Shown here one piece after another: positions 11,154 to 23,453 of a stretch of 64,000 nt of DNA. Both the position numbers and the translations under genes were made by a program. The number at the start of each line of letters is the position of its first letter. Position 1 is the first letter of the stretch. Below the pieces are notes generated by a model that worked only from the letters and a program-made list of their open reading frames with translations, searched no databases and was not told the origin of the DNA. The DNA is from Axinella damicornis (lineage: Eukaryota; Porifera; Demospongiae; Axinellida; Axinellidae), in assembly GCA_963931865.1 (NCBI GenBank), contig OZ007509.1:571978-635977 (forward strand). Reading direction: 5' to 3'.

Positions 11154-12487
11154 ATGGCTGATCGACAAGTCACGCAGATTGCCTTCATGAGGGGTTCCCT
11201 GGAGTTTGAACTAGACATCACTCGGCCATACACTGCGGCACAAATTTCCCGCATGTTTAATGTAAGTTCATCACCTAGTAGAACCATGTATACTATGGTA
11301 GAACATAATGTTTAGTGTGATGATTTGCATGCAAGTGCATAACTATTACAATATTATCATATTAGATTAAACTCCTTTTCACATTCTGCAATTCTCCTTG
11401 TACACAGATCAACCCTGCCACCTTGTGGCTACGTGGAAATGGTGGCAAGGCCTACTTCCCCACAGACGAGGGCATCCTTGACTTAAGTGGCGAGTTATTT
11501 CAACCTTATTCATCAGTGGATGTTGAGGGTACACCAGGAACTGGTGTAGGTGCACCTCAAAATGCTGCAGTCACGCTGAGTGCCACACACAACCAGCCTG
11601 GATCCAGCATACCTTCCTACAGTGGGTTCCAGTCAGTCATCCACCAAACATCAAGGAAAGGCAGCAGCATTGGTGGCTTCAGCCTTAAAGTTATTCAAGC
11701 CCGAATAACCAGCATCACGAGTAAAGGGCGCCCTGACTTTAAAATGGAAGGGCAGACCTTCATTGAACTGTGTGAGAAGACATCAAACGTGGGGTATGTC
11801 CTCACACAGGTTCAGCGAGAATTTGGCCGGGAATATACTGTGGTAACGGCAGATGGGTTGGAGGTTAAGGACTCCTCTGGTACTCAAGGTATGTAAGAGT
11901 TCACATATTTTCTCACTAGTGTATTATAGTGTATATAATTATACATCATTTCCCAGTTGTGCAGTAGACTTGTCACAATTATACTGTATTTGTTAATCAC
12001 TGTAGGGTTGAAATTCTGGAAAGTCAACTCCAGGAAGTTTTTTGCTGTGCCAGAGGAGGATCTTCTGGCCCCTTGCCGTAAGAAATCTCGGAGGAGTGCA
12101 CCATCCATCGATGATCAGGATCAGACTTGTAACTGCACTGATGCTCTGAGTGATTTGGCTGATGATTTTGCACTCTTCCACAAGAAGATAGACCGTGTCT
12201 TTGAACTTACAAAGGACACACCTATCCCCCTGGGTTTGCGAAGTTTGCTTCAAGATTCCTTGAAGTGCAAAATTTGCCACGTTTCCCCCATGAGGCCTCC
12301 AATCATTATGGCGAAGTGTTGTCGGAGTATTCTGGGGTGTGAAAACTGTGTCAATACCTGGTATGAGGGTGAGAACGCATTGACAAAACTGTGCCCCGGA
12401 TGCCAAACGGAGCGGGGATATGCCGAGACAATCCGGCTCCATGGGCTGGATGATTTGCTGTCAGCGGTCCGTGACATTCTCCAGTGA
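11154..12487 (+). CDS. Transposon-borne RING-like zinc-finger protein (3 exons)
   Basis: Exons 11154-11261, 11408-11888 and 12006-12487 join in frame to 356 aa. The N-terminus (VTQIAFMRGSLEFELD, then ISRMF and LWLRGNGG) is an unrecognised domain. The C-terminus has CKICHVSP, AKCCRSILGCENCVNTWY and LCPGC, a cysteine pattern like a RING or U-box-like finger, suggesting a ubiquitin-ligase-like or protein-binding role. It lies entirely inside the 6-kb transposon and diverges from the transposase, so it is a second element-encoded protein. Its job in transposition is not known to me. The last 100 bp are partly duplicated just downstream. Confidence 0.8.
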
Positions 12488-12645
12488 CAACCTCCAGTAG
12501 CCAAAGACAGGCATACATTGTATTTATCCAACATTTATCATATTGCATATTTGTTGGCTCCATGGACTGGACGGTACTGTCAGCGGACCGTGACATCCTC
12601 CAGAAGCCAAAGACAGGCATACTTATGCTCATATTTGTTGAGGTT
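12440..12645. repeat. Tandem duplication of the 3' end of the RING-like gene
   Basis: The block with GTCAGCGGTCCGTGACAT and AGCCAAAGACAGGCATAC at 12440-12520 recurs at 12555-12635. The second copy is untranslated. Confidence 0.7.
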
Positions 12646-12744
12646 CATCTTATACCTTCAGCATAAATCATCCTCTTGGACTATAATATGTATGCAGATC
12701 AAAATTAATTTGAATTGTCATCGTTCTGAAATGAATAATTTTGT

Positions 12745-13685
12745 ACATTAAAATTTAAATTGTCAAAATTGAATAGCAGATACAATAATAATTACAGTAC
12801 AAAATAGGATGAATGAAAGTACCCAATGCATGCCTTGTCCCCGCCATGGAAGGCAAATTAATAATTGTGCTCCACCAACCACACCCCCAAGGGACGGAGC
12901 CTAGCCCCTCCCTCCTATTGTGAGGACTGCTGACGGCTGGTTGTATATTATGCTCCGCCCCACCACGCCCAATCACATCCAGGCCGTCTGTCAACTCATC
13001 AAATTTGAATCGTCATCATTCTAAATTTTGTAGATTAAATAGTCAAAATTGAATAGCCGATAATTATAATAATCACAGTACAAAATAGGAGGCACACACG
13101 AATGAAGTTTGTCCAATGCATGCCCATGGGAGGCAAATTAATAGCTATGTGCTTCACCCACCACACCCCCAAAGGACGGATCCTAGCCCCTCCCTCCCAT
13201 TGTCGTATATTATGCTCCGCCCAACCACGCCCACTCACATCCCGTCTTTAGCTTTCAACTCACTGGTCGATTCTTTCTTGCCTGTAGAGTCCACTCAAAT
13301 TTTCTTTTCGATTTGGGAGCGGAGGTTCCAGAACGAATAGTGAAACTCTAACTTCCGCTTTACGATTTGGGAGCGGAGGTTCCAGAACGAATAGTGAAAC
13401 TCTAACTTCCGCTTTTCGATTTGGGAGAGGAGGTTCCAAAACGAATAGTGAAACTCTAACTCCCACGTTTCGATTTGGGAGCGGAGGTTCCAGAACGAAT
13501 AGTGAAACTCTAACTTCCGCTTTTCGATTTGGGAGCGGAAGTTCCAAAACGAATAGTGAAAAATCGACTTCCACTTTTCGATTTGGGAGCGGAAGTTCCA
13601 AAACGAATAGTGAAAAATCGACTTGCGCTAATGACAATTGGTTTTGGACTGGCGACGGCGATCGAATGGCCCAAAAGTACACGGA
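12745..13685. repeat. Right subterminal inverted repeat of the 6-kb transposon, with an extra internal copy
   Basis: 12965-13685 is the inverse of 8340-9115. An additional diverged copy of its inner part (12745-12964) lies in tandem, so the right side is longer. The 54-bp array here (about 13300-13640) has six units against seven on the left. Confidence 0.8.
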
Positions 13686-14013
13686 CCGAGGCTAACTAGG
13701 TTAGCCTTCAGCACAGCCGTAGAGCAGAGCGTTCTCTGGTAGCTGTCGCTTCCTGCCGTCACTTGGCTCAGAACTACACAGCTGTGCACAACAACACAGA
13801 ATAATGACCACAGACGGTGTCGCCGCTCCAGTCAATTATCATGTGGCGGAAAGAATCTCTACAAGAGTGTTTAGACATGCTATAGCTATCTCTACAACAG
13901 TGTTTAGACATGCTATAGCTATTTTTAGTACAACTCATGTATTTTGCCCGGTTTGAATTTCCCGGAAGTTACACGCTCTTACTCCGGGCGGGCGATCTAC
14001 TTATGCGCTCTTG

Positions 14014-14245
14014 TCCGCATAAACAACCATTTTGGAGCCCAGCTTCAGGTCAGCCAGATCATTGATGTAAAGGATGAACAAAAGAGGCCCTAGCTATAGG
14101 ACCGACCCCTGAGGAACTCCATGCAGAGAGAACAGGTCGAGGTCTGGAAGAAACACCATTTAGGACAACCTGTTGTTCTCTGCCCAATCAATCAATCAAT
14201 CGTAACCTGCGGGCTCTGTCCATATAGCTTGCTAGCTACATAGGC
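14014..14245 (-). pseudogene. LINE reverse-transcriptase remnant, 5' part
   Basis: The minus strand gives HGVPQGSVL, then GPLLFILYINDLADLK and the first part of the catalytic YADD. The motif is completed on the far side of the 6-kb insertion at 7980. A small in-frame disruption follows GVPQGSVL, so the element was already damaged. Confidence 0.75.
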
Positions 14246-15202
14246 CACTGAAGCGTCTGTGAATTCTATGCATGGATTATGGTATATCTGGACTACTGAT
14301 GTGTAGCAGTCTGCATCCTATTCTGGTCAATGGGATGAAGCATTCAGGGCCGGCGCGGCCGGTACATTCAGTGCCTTCGGCAGTGGCCCAAAATAGCTCG
14401 CGCCGGCGCCGGCGCGGGCGAATTTTTTTTTTGGACGTACTTTCGACTTAGTCTCTGGCAGATCCATCAACTACGCATGCGCTAAACCGTAACCCAACCC
14501 TAACCACACCCACAAACTTGCAATTTGAACGTGCAGCACAAGGAGCTTGGAGCGGACGAGTGTTTGGTAGCAGAGACAGAAGGAGCTGGTGTTTGCTGAG
14601 TCGCCATGAACTTGGCCTGGACCCCAAACTAAACTTGAAACCCCTCAACTACCTTAGCATTTGTCTATTCAGTTTTTTGTACTGCATCAGTATATATAAT
14701 ATATACACATGATGGGCTCAATCAAAGTGTTTGCAAACAGTCCTGTAAGCATCTTCAGTTTCTTCAGCCACCCACACAGGCCAAAACGCTGCTTGCTGCT
14801 TTACGTCGTACTCCAGGTAGCTAGTAGATTGGTGCCAGTCAACAAGCCATCTGTGTAAAGACGAAATTCATGAGAAAATCAGCTAGAATGGAGTATAACG
14901 TTCTGAAAGGGGTGTCCCACGTAGGTTGTGATACATTTGCACAGTATATCGATATCCCTGAGGCATGCACAACTGTGCATGTGGATTCGCCATCACCCCT
15001 CTCCAACTTTTTACTATTAGCTATAGGTGGGGTGCTTTAGCACCGACTAGAGGGAGTGGCAGTGTGACAAGTCACATACACTGTAATTTCGTTTGTTCTA
15101 CGATTCAAGTTCTCCATGGGAGAAGCGGGGAGAAGGCTGCTCTGCACTTTCAAATAATGCATCCCAAATACAGTACAGACTTCCAACGACTTACTTAGCT
15201 TA

Positions 15203-16786
15203 GTCTGGTACCAGACTCTCACTCACGGCAGAGGAGTTTGGTCGACGACATACGACTTGTTCTGACACTAAACAGGTGAATACCACAGCACTTCTCTATA
15301 CATTATAGCCTCGAACCCAGGCGTGGAAGAGGGGGAAAAGAGCGCCCATTATAGCCTCAAACCCAGGCGTGGAAGAGGGGGAAAAGAGCGCCTGGTATCC
15401 ACTGTTTGTGCACGTGCTTAATTTCCCGACATTCCGGGAATCCCGGATAAGACCGCGTCATTCCCATGGTGACGTCAGATACATGTTCGTAACCGTATCA
15501 CGATCTTATTTTGTCAATAATGGCGACTTTATTCAAGATGTAGACAAGGCTGTTTCGTACCTTCAGCGACTTGGGTGTGCAGCGATGACGCTCGAACCCG
15601 AGCAGAGGGCATCTCTGAAGTGAGTATACGAAGAGACTCTGTCTACGCACTGGTTTTGGTAAGTCATTGTGTTATATCGTTCGTGTTTGATGTGAAGCTT
15701 GCCCGAGATGACAGCGTAGCCATAGTAGTCTCATCCCTCATGGCACTGATGACAGACCAAGTTCCAAACGTGAGAGTCAAAGGGGTAACTGTGAAAGCAG
15801 GAACGCGGAACGCGGAACGGAACGCGGAACGGAAGTAAAATGCGGGCCGCGCGCTATCATCACTTGCACCGTATACGCGCAAGGCGTCTTTATTCACTGG
15901 ACTGGACTGGACTCACCCAAAACTGTTTTTCGGTGTAGGACAGAAGCTAAGCATACTTATTTATTCTCTAAAGTTGCTTGCATAGCCTGCTTTCGTGTCT
16001 TTCCTCGAGTCGGTAGAGGTCAAAGGTCACGTGCATATTTAATAAGCTTCAGCAAAATGCTCTTCAGTCAGTCGTGGATGATAGAGGAATATTATTTTCT
16101 GTTTTCTGTGCTTCAGCAAAAGGCTGGAGTTCGATGTCTGCGATAAATAAGTGCTCTTCTAATCTTTTCATTGAAGCTTATTAAATATGCACGTGACCTT
16201 TGACCTCTACCGACTCGAGGAAAGACACGAAAGCAGGCTATGCAAGCAACTTTAGTGAATAAAAAGTATGCTTAGCTTCTGTCCTACACTGAAAAGGCAT
16301 CTTACAGATTTTTGGGTGAGTCCAGTCCAGTGAATAATGATGAAAGCGCGCAGCCCGAATTTTACTTCCGTTCCGCGTTCCGTTCCGCGTTCCGTTCCAC
16401 GTTCCGCGTTCCGGCTTTCACAGGTACCCGAGTCAAAGCTGCGATCATGTCTTCGTGGTTTCGTTGTGTGGTATAGACGTCATTGTTTACACTTGGATAG
16501 TTTTGCGACGTCATCTGCATAAATCCACGTGGTTTTATGTAATGATTAAGTGCATGCGCAGACAGTGGATACCAGGCGCTCTTTTCCCCTTCCTCCGCGC
16601 CTGGGTTCGAGGCTATATACGTTAGTAATCTGCTTGCGGGTAGTGTACTTAACACCTGGGAAAAAACACCGTATATGGAAGCACTGTGGTTCACAGCTAC
16701 TTATCAGCCACCTCAGAACAAGTCGTATATGGGCAGTCGACCAGATTCCTCCGCTGTGCACGAGTGTGGTGACCGAGACTATACTT
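15203..16786. mobile_element. Nested TIR element (TAGTCTGGTACCAGAC end family)
   Basis: The left end TTAGTCTGGTACCAGACTCT, with CGGCAGAGG and ACGACTTGTTCTG inside, matches the inverted right end with ACAAGTCGTATATGGGCAG and GGTGACCGAGACTATA. A 50-bp tandem duplication (TATAGCCTCGAACCCAGGCG) lies near 15305-15395. One end of a related copy occurs at 55670-55778. Confidence 0.7.
15797..16422. mobile_element. Innermost nested hairpin element with GGAACG-repeat ends
   Basis: Ends GTGAAAGC followed by repeated GGAACGCGGAAC and then GGAAGTAAAAT are inverted copies of each other. The arms continue for about 300 bp through TCCAGTCCAGTG and the AGGTCAAAGGTCACGTGCAT block. The same terminal design, with different internal sequence, is seen at 30220-31560. 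Confidence 0.75.
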
Positions 16787-16974
16787 CAACTACATTATTG
16801 TATACTGAGCACAATATGTAATATGCAGCATCACTGAGAACATCAGCGAATGCAGACTTATCTACCGGACTCAACTACTAGTCGATAGAGTGATTTGAAC
16901 CCTGAAAAATGTCAGTACAGTACTACTTTGAAACAGAAATGGCGGGAAATCACACTCAATCCGTGTTATAAGTA

Positions 16975-17152
16975 TAGGTTATATCCCTGGCCAGCGGGAT
17001 GTAGGACCCGTTATATCCCGCGGGAAAGGTCAGTGCTTGAGTGCAGCCGAGGAAGTGCCGAGGGCGAAGCCCGAGGCACTTCCGAGGCGGAACGAAAGCA
17101 CTGACCTTTCCCAAGGGATATAGGGTCATACATCCCGCTGGCCAGGGATACA
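16975..17152. repeat. 178-bp perfect-style hairpin
   Basis: TATCCCTGGCCAGCGGGATG and its inverse flank GGGAAAGGTCAGTGCTT arms and a GC-rich centre (CGAGGGCGAAGCCCGAGG). It is mirrored at about 20492-20669. Confidence 0.8.
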
Positions 17153-18309
17153 ACTAACTTATACCATGCTTAGGCTATTCTAAACTGAGTACGCTGTGTA
17201 AACATGGATACTATGGTGTAGACACTCACCGATCAGTGGCAGAGGCATCCGTGATGCTTGACTGAGGCAGCGGTAAAGGCCCAAGTCTCCTTGGCTAGAC
17301 TAACAGAGCTTAGCCTTCGCTTTCTCTAGCACGCGATCACTTACGGTATGCGCGCGCGGCCGGCCGCGGGATATATGACCCGTTATTTCCCGCAAATACT
17401 GTAACGTGATTGGTTAGAATAGCCTAAGTATGGTATAATAATTATTATTATATCCATCCCTGTACCTCATGACAGCTTCATCGCTTCTGTTTATCAGCAG
17501 TTGTTCAGCGTTCCTTCTCTGCTTTCCTTCTCAGGACAGTCCTGTGTGTATACTTTGCCCCACCATGTGCTTATGGGGGCGTGTCGTACTAATCTGCGCA
17601 TGCGTAGTTGGTGGATCTGCCAGAGACTAAGTCGAAAGTACAGAGGAGGTAGGACACGCTTACGGAGGTACGCGAAACTCCGTATCACGTTGAGTTTCAA
17701 GAGATCGTGAACGGAGTAATGTGACGGACGCTACCCACGTGGAAACCATTAAAGATCACCTCCAAGTCGGCAAGTTGGCTTCGTCTGTTCTCTCGTTGTG
17801 AATTCGCTGTCGGCTGGAGGTAGCCACAGTTCAAAGCGGCGATGGATGCCTTCAAGAAAATCTACCTCTCCCCTCCCATGGCCCCAGACTTTATGTGCTA
17901 TAAACCTCTGAAATAGGGGCGGGCTAAGCGGGTTAATTATTGGTGATGTTTGAGCGAAGATATCCAGAGAACGGGAGCAGTTAAAAATACCGGACCTGCA
18001 TCACAGGATTGCCCGTTCTCTGTGGATTCTTGTGATACCTACATGTGGGGGTGACATCCCCATCAGGTTTGGAGCTACAGGCCTCTGAATCCAACCATGT
18101 TTTGAGGATTTTGATGCATATGGTGCGTTTGTGCAGTTGTTGCTCACAGACCGTACATGCTATGGACATGGAAATTATGCCACTGGATAGAGCAAAGATC
18201 AATGTTGCCAATGTGGTCCCTGCATTGGGTGACAACCCTGTTGTGCTTGGAGCTATGGATGCCTCAAATGAACAATTTTTCAAGATTTGATGTCTATACT
18301 GTGACTTCG

Positions 18310-19334
18310 TCCATCACGAAACCTAACACCTATGGACACGAGATTTGCAGCAGCAAGGATTGACCTTTCAAGTGGTCCTTTTATGTTGGGTGATAACCCC
18401 ACTATAATTTGAAGCACCAAGTGTCTGAAGCCGACCATATTCATGGATTTGTTCATGACGTTCTCTTGCTCTGTGCTTCAAATGCACACACGTTCATAAA
18501 CTGTGATTGATCATCAGACGATGAGCTTAACAGCAGAGACTTTCTGCATATTTGTGGGGATTACCTATAGTTTGGAGATGATGAACTAAAATGTAGTGGA
18601 CTGCTCGACTTGGGGATTAGAGCTGGGACTGCCTGCCAGTTGATGCCATACCAGATGCCCTTCCACTGGAGTGTCAAATTTATCTACATGCAGTTATCCT
18701 TACAATGTAATGCATCGTTGCCAGGCCATCGCCCAGCTTTTCATCGCCTAGCAATTTCTGAAGCAAGAATAGGAATTCACCCTTGTGATAATTTGATGTC
18801 CCACCCCCACCGTTAATTATCTCATGAGTCACATGCTGGAACACATGCGGATCCAGTTCTGTCACTTTCTCACTGTCTTGCATGCATGCCAGAGGGGTAA
18901 CTAAAGTGCTTGGACATAGCTACAACAAGTCCTTTGTCTGGCTGTTGTCATGACCCTGTGGTCATGGGAAGTATGGATCAATGTTTACCTATTATTTTTA
19001 GCACAATGTGCAAACATGTCATGGCTTATTATCCACAATTGGTATACCATGCTAAATCTGGTGTCCATACTCCAGGTGGAACGTTAATGGTTCATACACT
19101 TCAAAACTGAAGCTTCAGACGGCTGCAGCTTCAGGATTATCACCCAACACGAGCGCATGATGAAAAAACAATGATGTCATCATGCGCTGTTGCCCAACAT
19201 AAATGAAAGTTCATTTATTTTTTTTGCAGCATTTGCAAATCCCAGGTTTACTGGTGAATTAGCCTTGTTCCCAGGCTATCGCCCAGCTTTTGCACGGGAA
19301 TGAGGCTACTGGTGAATAGGGTTCGTGAGTTGGA
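18310..19334. other. Spacer of the 8.8-kb palindrome
   Basis: About 1.0 kb of non-inverted sequence. Diverged direct repeats with a period near 170-180 bp (TTGGGTGACAACCC, then TTGGGTGATAACCC) run from the left arm into it. No protein-coding signal is convincing. Confidence 0.7.
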
Positions 19335-22300
19335 CGAAGTCACAGTATAGACATCAAATCTTGAAAAATTGTTCATTTGAGGCATCCATAGCTCCAAGCA
19401 CAACAGGGTTGTCATCCAATGCAGGGACCACATTGGCAACATTGATCTTTGCTCTATCCAGTGGCATAATTTCCATGTCCATAGCATGTACGGTCTGTGA
19501 GCAACAACTGCACAAACACACCATATGCATCAAAATCCTCAAAACATGGTTGGATTCAGAGGCCTGTAGCTCCAAACCTGATGGGGATGTCACCCCCACA
19601 TGTAGGTATCACAAGAATCCACAGAGAACGGGCAATCCTGTGATGCAGGTCCGGTATTTTTAACTGCTCCCGTTCTCCGGATATCTTCGCTCAAACATCA
19701 CCAATAATTAACCCGCTTAGCCCGCCCCTATTTCAGAGGTTTATAGCACATAAAGTCTGGGGCCATGGGAGGGGAGAGGTAGATTTTCTTGAAGGCATCC
19801 ATCGCCGCTTTGAACTGTGGCTACCTCCAGCCGACAGCGAATTCACAACGAGAGAACAGACGAAGCCAACTTGCCGACTTGGAGGTGATCTTTAATGGTT
19901 TCCACGTGGGTAGCGTCCGTCACATTACTCCGTTCACGATCTCTTGAAACTCAACGTGATACGGAGTTTCGCGTACCTCCGTAAGCGTGTCCTACCTCCT
20001 CTGTACTTTCGACTTAGTCTCTGGCAGATCCACCAACTACGCATGCGCAGATTAGTACGACACGCCCCCATAAGCACATGGTGGGGCAAAGTATACACAC
20101 AGGACTGTCCTGAGAAGGAAAGCAGAGAAGGAACGCTGAACAACTGCTGATAAACAGAAGCGATGAAGCTGTCATGAGGTACAGGGATGAATATAATAAT
20201 AATTATTATACCATACTTAGGCTATTCTAACCAATCACGTTACAGTATTTGCGGGAAATAACGGGTCATATATCCCGCGGCCGGCCGCGCGCGCATACCG
20301 TAAGTGATCGCGTGCTAGAGAAAGCGAAGGCTAAGCTCTGTTAGTCTAGCCAAGGAGACTTGGGCCTTTACCGCTGCCTCAGTCAAGCATCACGGATGCC
20401 TCTGCCACTGATCGGTGAGTGTCTACACCATAGTATCCATGTTTACACAGCGTACTCAGTTTAGAATAGCCTAAGCATGGTATAAGTTAGTTGTATCCCT
20501 GGCCAGCGGGATGTATGACCCTATATCCCTTGGGAAAGGTCAGTGCTTTCGTTCCGCCTCGGAAGTGCCTCGGGCTTCGCCCTCGGCACTTCCTCGGCTG
20601 CACTCAAGCACTGACCTTTCCCGCGGGATATAACGGGTCCTACATCCCGCTGGCCAGGGATATAACCTATACTTATAACACGGATTGAGTGTGATTTCCC
20701 GCCATTTCTGTTTCAAAGTAGTACTGTACTGACATTTTTCAGGGTTCAAATCACTCTATCGACTAGTAGTTGAGTCCGGTAGATAAGTCTGCATTCGCTG
20801 ATGTTCTCAGTGATGCTGCATATTACATATTGTGCTCAGTATACAATAATGTAGTTGAAGTATAGTCTCGGTCACCACACTCGTGCACAGCGGAGGAATC
20901 TGGTCGACTGCCCATATACGACTTGTTCTGAGGTGGCTGATAAGTAGCTGTGAACCACAGTGCTTCCATATACGGTGTTTTTTCCCAGGTGTTAAGTACA
21001 CTACCCGCAAGCAGATTACTAACGTATATAGCCTCGAACCCAGGCGCGGAGGAAGGGGAAAAGAGCGCCTGGTATCCACTGTCTGCGCATGCACTTAATC
21101 ATTACATAAAACCACGTGGATTTATGCAGATGACGTCGCAAAACTATCCAAGTGTAAACAATGACGTCTATACCACACAACGAAACCACGAAGACATGAT
21201 CGCAGCTTTGACTCGGGTACCTGTGAAAGCCGGAACGCGGAACGTGGAACGGAACGCGGAACGGAACGCGGAACGGAAGTAAAATTCGGGCTGCGCGCTT
21301 TCATCATTATTCACTGGACTGGACTCACCCAAAAATCTGTAAGATGCCTTTTCAGTGTAGGACAGAAGCTAAGCATACTTTTTATTCACTAAAGTTGCTT
21401 GCATAGCCTGCTTTCGTGTCTTTCCTCGAGTCGGTAGAGGTCAAAGGTCACGTGCATATTTAATAAGCTTCAATGAAAAGATTAGAAGAGCACTTATTTA
21501 TCGCAGACATCGAACTCCAGCCTTTTGCTGAAGCACAGAAAACAGAAAATAATATTCCTCTATCATCCACGACTGACTGAAGAGCATTTTGCTGAAGCTT
21601 ATTAAATATGCACGTGACCTTTGACCTCTACCGACTCGAGGAAAGACACGAAAGCAGGCTATGCAAGCAACTTTAGAGAATAAATAAGTATGCTTAGCTT
21701 CTGTCCTACACCGAAAAACAGATTTTTGGGTGAGTCCAGTCCAGTCCAGTGAATAAAGACGCCTTGCGCGTATACGGTGCAAGTGATGATAGCGCGCGGC
21801 CCGCATTTTACTTCCGTTCCGCGTTCCGTTCCGCGTTCCGCGTTCCTGCTTTCACAGTTACCCCTTTGACTCTCACGTTTGGAACTTGGTCTGTCATCAG
21901 TGCCATGAGGGATGAGACTACTATGGCTACGCTGTCATCTCGGGCAAGCTTCACATCAAACACGGACGGTATAACACAATGACTTACCAAAACCAGTGCG
22001 TAGACAGAGTCTCTTCGTATACTCACTTCAGAGATGCCCTCTGCTCGGGTTCGAGCGTCATCGCTGCACACCCAAGTCGCTGAAGGTACGAAACAGCCTT
22101 GTCTACATCTTGAATAAAGTCGCCATTATTGACAAAATAAGATCGTGATACGGTTACGAACATGTATCTGACGTCACCATGGGAATGACGCGGTCTTATC
22201 TGGGATTCCCGGAATGTCGGGAAATTAAGCACGTGCACAAACAGTGGATACCAGGCGCTCTTTTCCCCCTCTTCCACGCCTGGGTTTGAGGCTATAATGG

Positions 22301-23240
22301 GCGCTCTTTTCCCCCTCTTCCACGCCTGGGTTCGAGGCTATAATGTATAGAGAAGTGCTGTGGTATTCACCTGTTTAGTGTCAGAACAAGTCGTATGTCG
22401 TCGACCAAACTCCTCTGCCGTGAGTGAGAGTCTGGTACCAGACTAAGCTAAGTAAGTCGTTGGAAGTCTGTACTGTATTTGGGATGCATTATTTGAAAGT
22501 GCAGAGCAGCCTTCTCCCCGCTTCTCCCATGGAGAACTTGAATCGTAGAACAAACGAAATTACAGTGTATGTGACTTGTCACACTGCCACTCCCTCTAGT
22601 CGGTGCTAAAGCACCCCACCTATAGCTAATAGTAAAAAGTTGGAGAGGGGTGATGGCGAATCCACATGCACAGTTGTGCATGCCTCAGGGATATCGATAT
22701 ACTGTGCAAATGTATCACAACCTACGTGGGACACCCCTTTCAGAACGTTATACTCCATTCTAGCTGATTTTCTCATGAATTTCGTCTTTACACAGATGGC
22801 TTGTTGACTGGCACCAATCTACTAGCTACCTGGAGTACGACGTAAAGCAGCAAGCAGCGTTTTGGCCTGTGTGGGTGGCTGAAGAAACTGAAGATGCTTA
22901 CAGGACTGTTTGCAAACACTTTGATTGAGCCCATCATGTGTATATATTATATATACTGATGCAGTACAAAAAACTGAATAGACAAATGCTAAGGTAGTTG
23001 AGGGGTTTCAAGTTTAGTTTGGGGTCCAGGCCAAGTTCATGGCGACTCAGCAAACACCAGCTCCTTCTGTCTCTGCTACCAAACACTCGTCCGCTCCAAG
23101 CTCCTTGTGCTGCACGTTCAAATTGCAAGTTTGTGGGTGTGGTTAGGGTTGGGTTACGGTTTAGCGCATGCGTAGTTGATGGATCTGCCAGAGACTAAGT
23201 CGAAAGTACGTCCAAAAAAAAAATTCGCCCGGCGCGGCGC
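19335..23240. repeat. Right arm of the 8.8-kb palindrome
   Basis: This is the inverted copy of 14405-18309, with the nested elements mirrored (21222-21847 corresponds to 15797-16422). It ends about 40 bp before the TATA-like box of the ADAR gene. Confidence 0.93.
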
Positions 23241-23278
23241 TGAGCATTGCTGACGTCAGATCAACGATGACGTACGAC

Positions 23279-23292
23279 AATATAAATAGTGT
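23279..23292 (+). promoter_or_regulatory. TATA-like box of the ADAR-family gene
   Basis: CAATATAAATAGTG lies about 170 bp upstream of ATG 23454 and just outside the palindrome arm. It is the only good TATA-like match nearby. Use as a promoter is an inference. Confidence 0.45.
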
Positions 23293-23453
23293 GTACGTAC
23301 GTGTAGGCATGTAGTGTAGGCATGTACTAAATGGTATTCATGAGAGTGTGAATTTAGTTTTAACATTCCTGAGTGTTTACCTATAATCGATCGGAGGGGC
23401 TAGCTAGCTGTGAGGAGTCGTATTTTCAAATACCAGATTTGCTCAGAAATACC

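Larger units (their letters stand above)
7981..14013. mobile_element. 6.0-kb DNA transposon with integrase-type transposase and RING-like gene
   Basis: The two ends are perfect 49-bp inverted repeats starting CAAGAGCGCATAAGTAGATC. They are flanked by the 7-bp direct repeat TCCGCAT (7974-7980 and 14014-14020). Removing the element rejoins an uninterrupted LINE YADD motif, which fixes the boundaries. Inside are large subterminal inverted repeats, a 5-exon transposase on the minus strand and a 3-exon RING-like gene on the plus strand, divergently transcribed from a repeated central region. Both genes are open end to end, so the copy may be recent. Superfamily assignment (IS3EU-like or another integrase-type DNA transposon) is uncertain. 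Confidence 0.88.
14437..17641. mobile_element. Nested inverted-repeat element in the left arm (outer level)
   Basis: GTACTTTCGACTTAGTCTCT at 14437 returns inverted near 17641, giving about 46-bp ends that also include GATCTGCCAGAGACTAAG and GCGCATGCGTAGTTG. The same pair is mirrored in the right arm at about 20004-23208. Confidence 0.7.
14405..18309. repeat. Left arm of an 8.8-kb palindrome
   Basis: Every block here recurs inverted at 19335-23240. Coordinate pairs sum to 37644-37646 along the whole length, so there are almost no net indels over 3.9 kb, and I saw only scattered single-base differences. It is non-coding as far as I can tell, with no frame showing a known protein motif. It contains several nested inverted-repeat elements listed separately. 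Confidence 0.93.

Noticed and set aside
16337..16694. Arg/Glu-rich frames ending in repeated ERNAERN or SVPRSVPR
   Set aside because: They are translations of the GGAACG-type terminal repeats of a nested TIR element.
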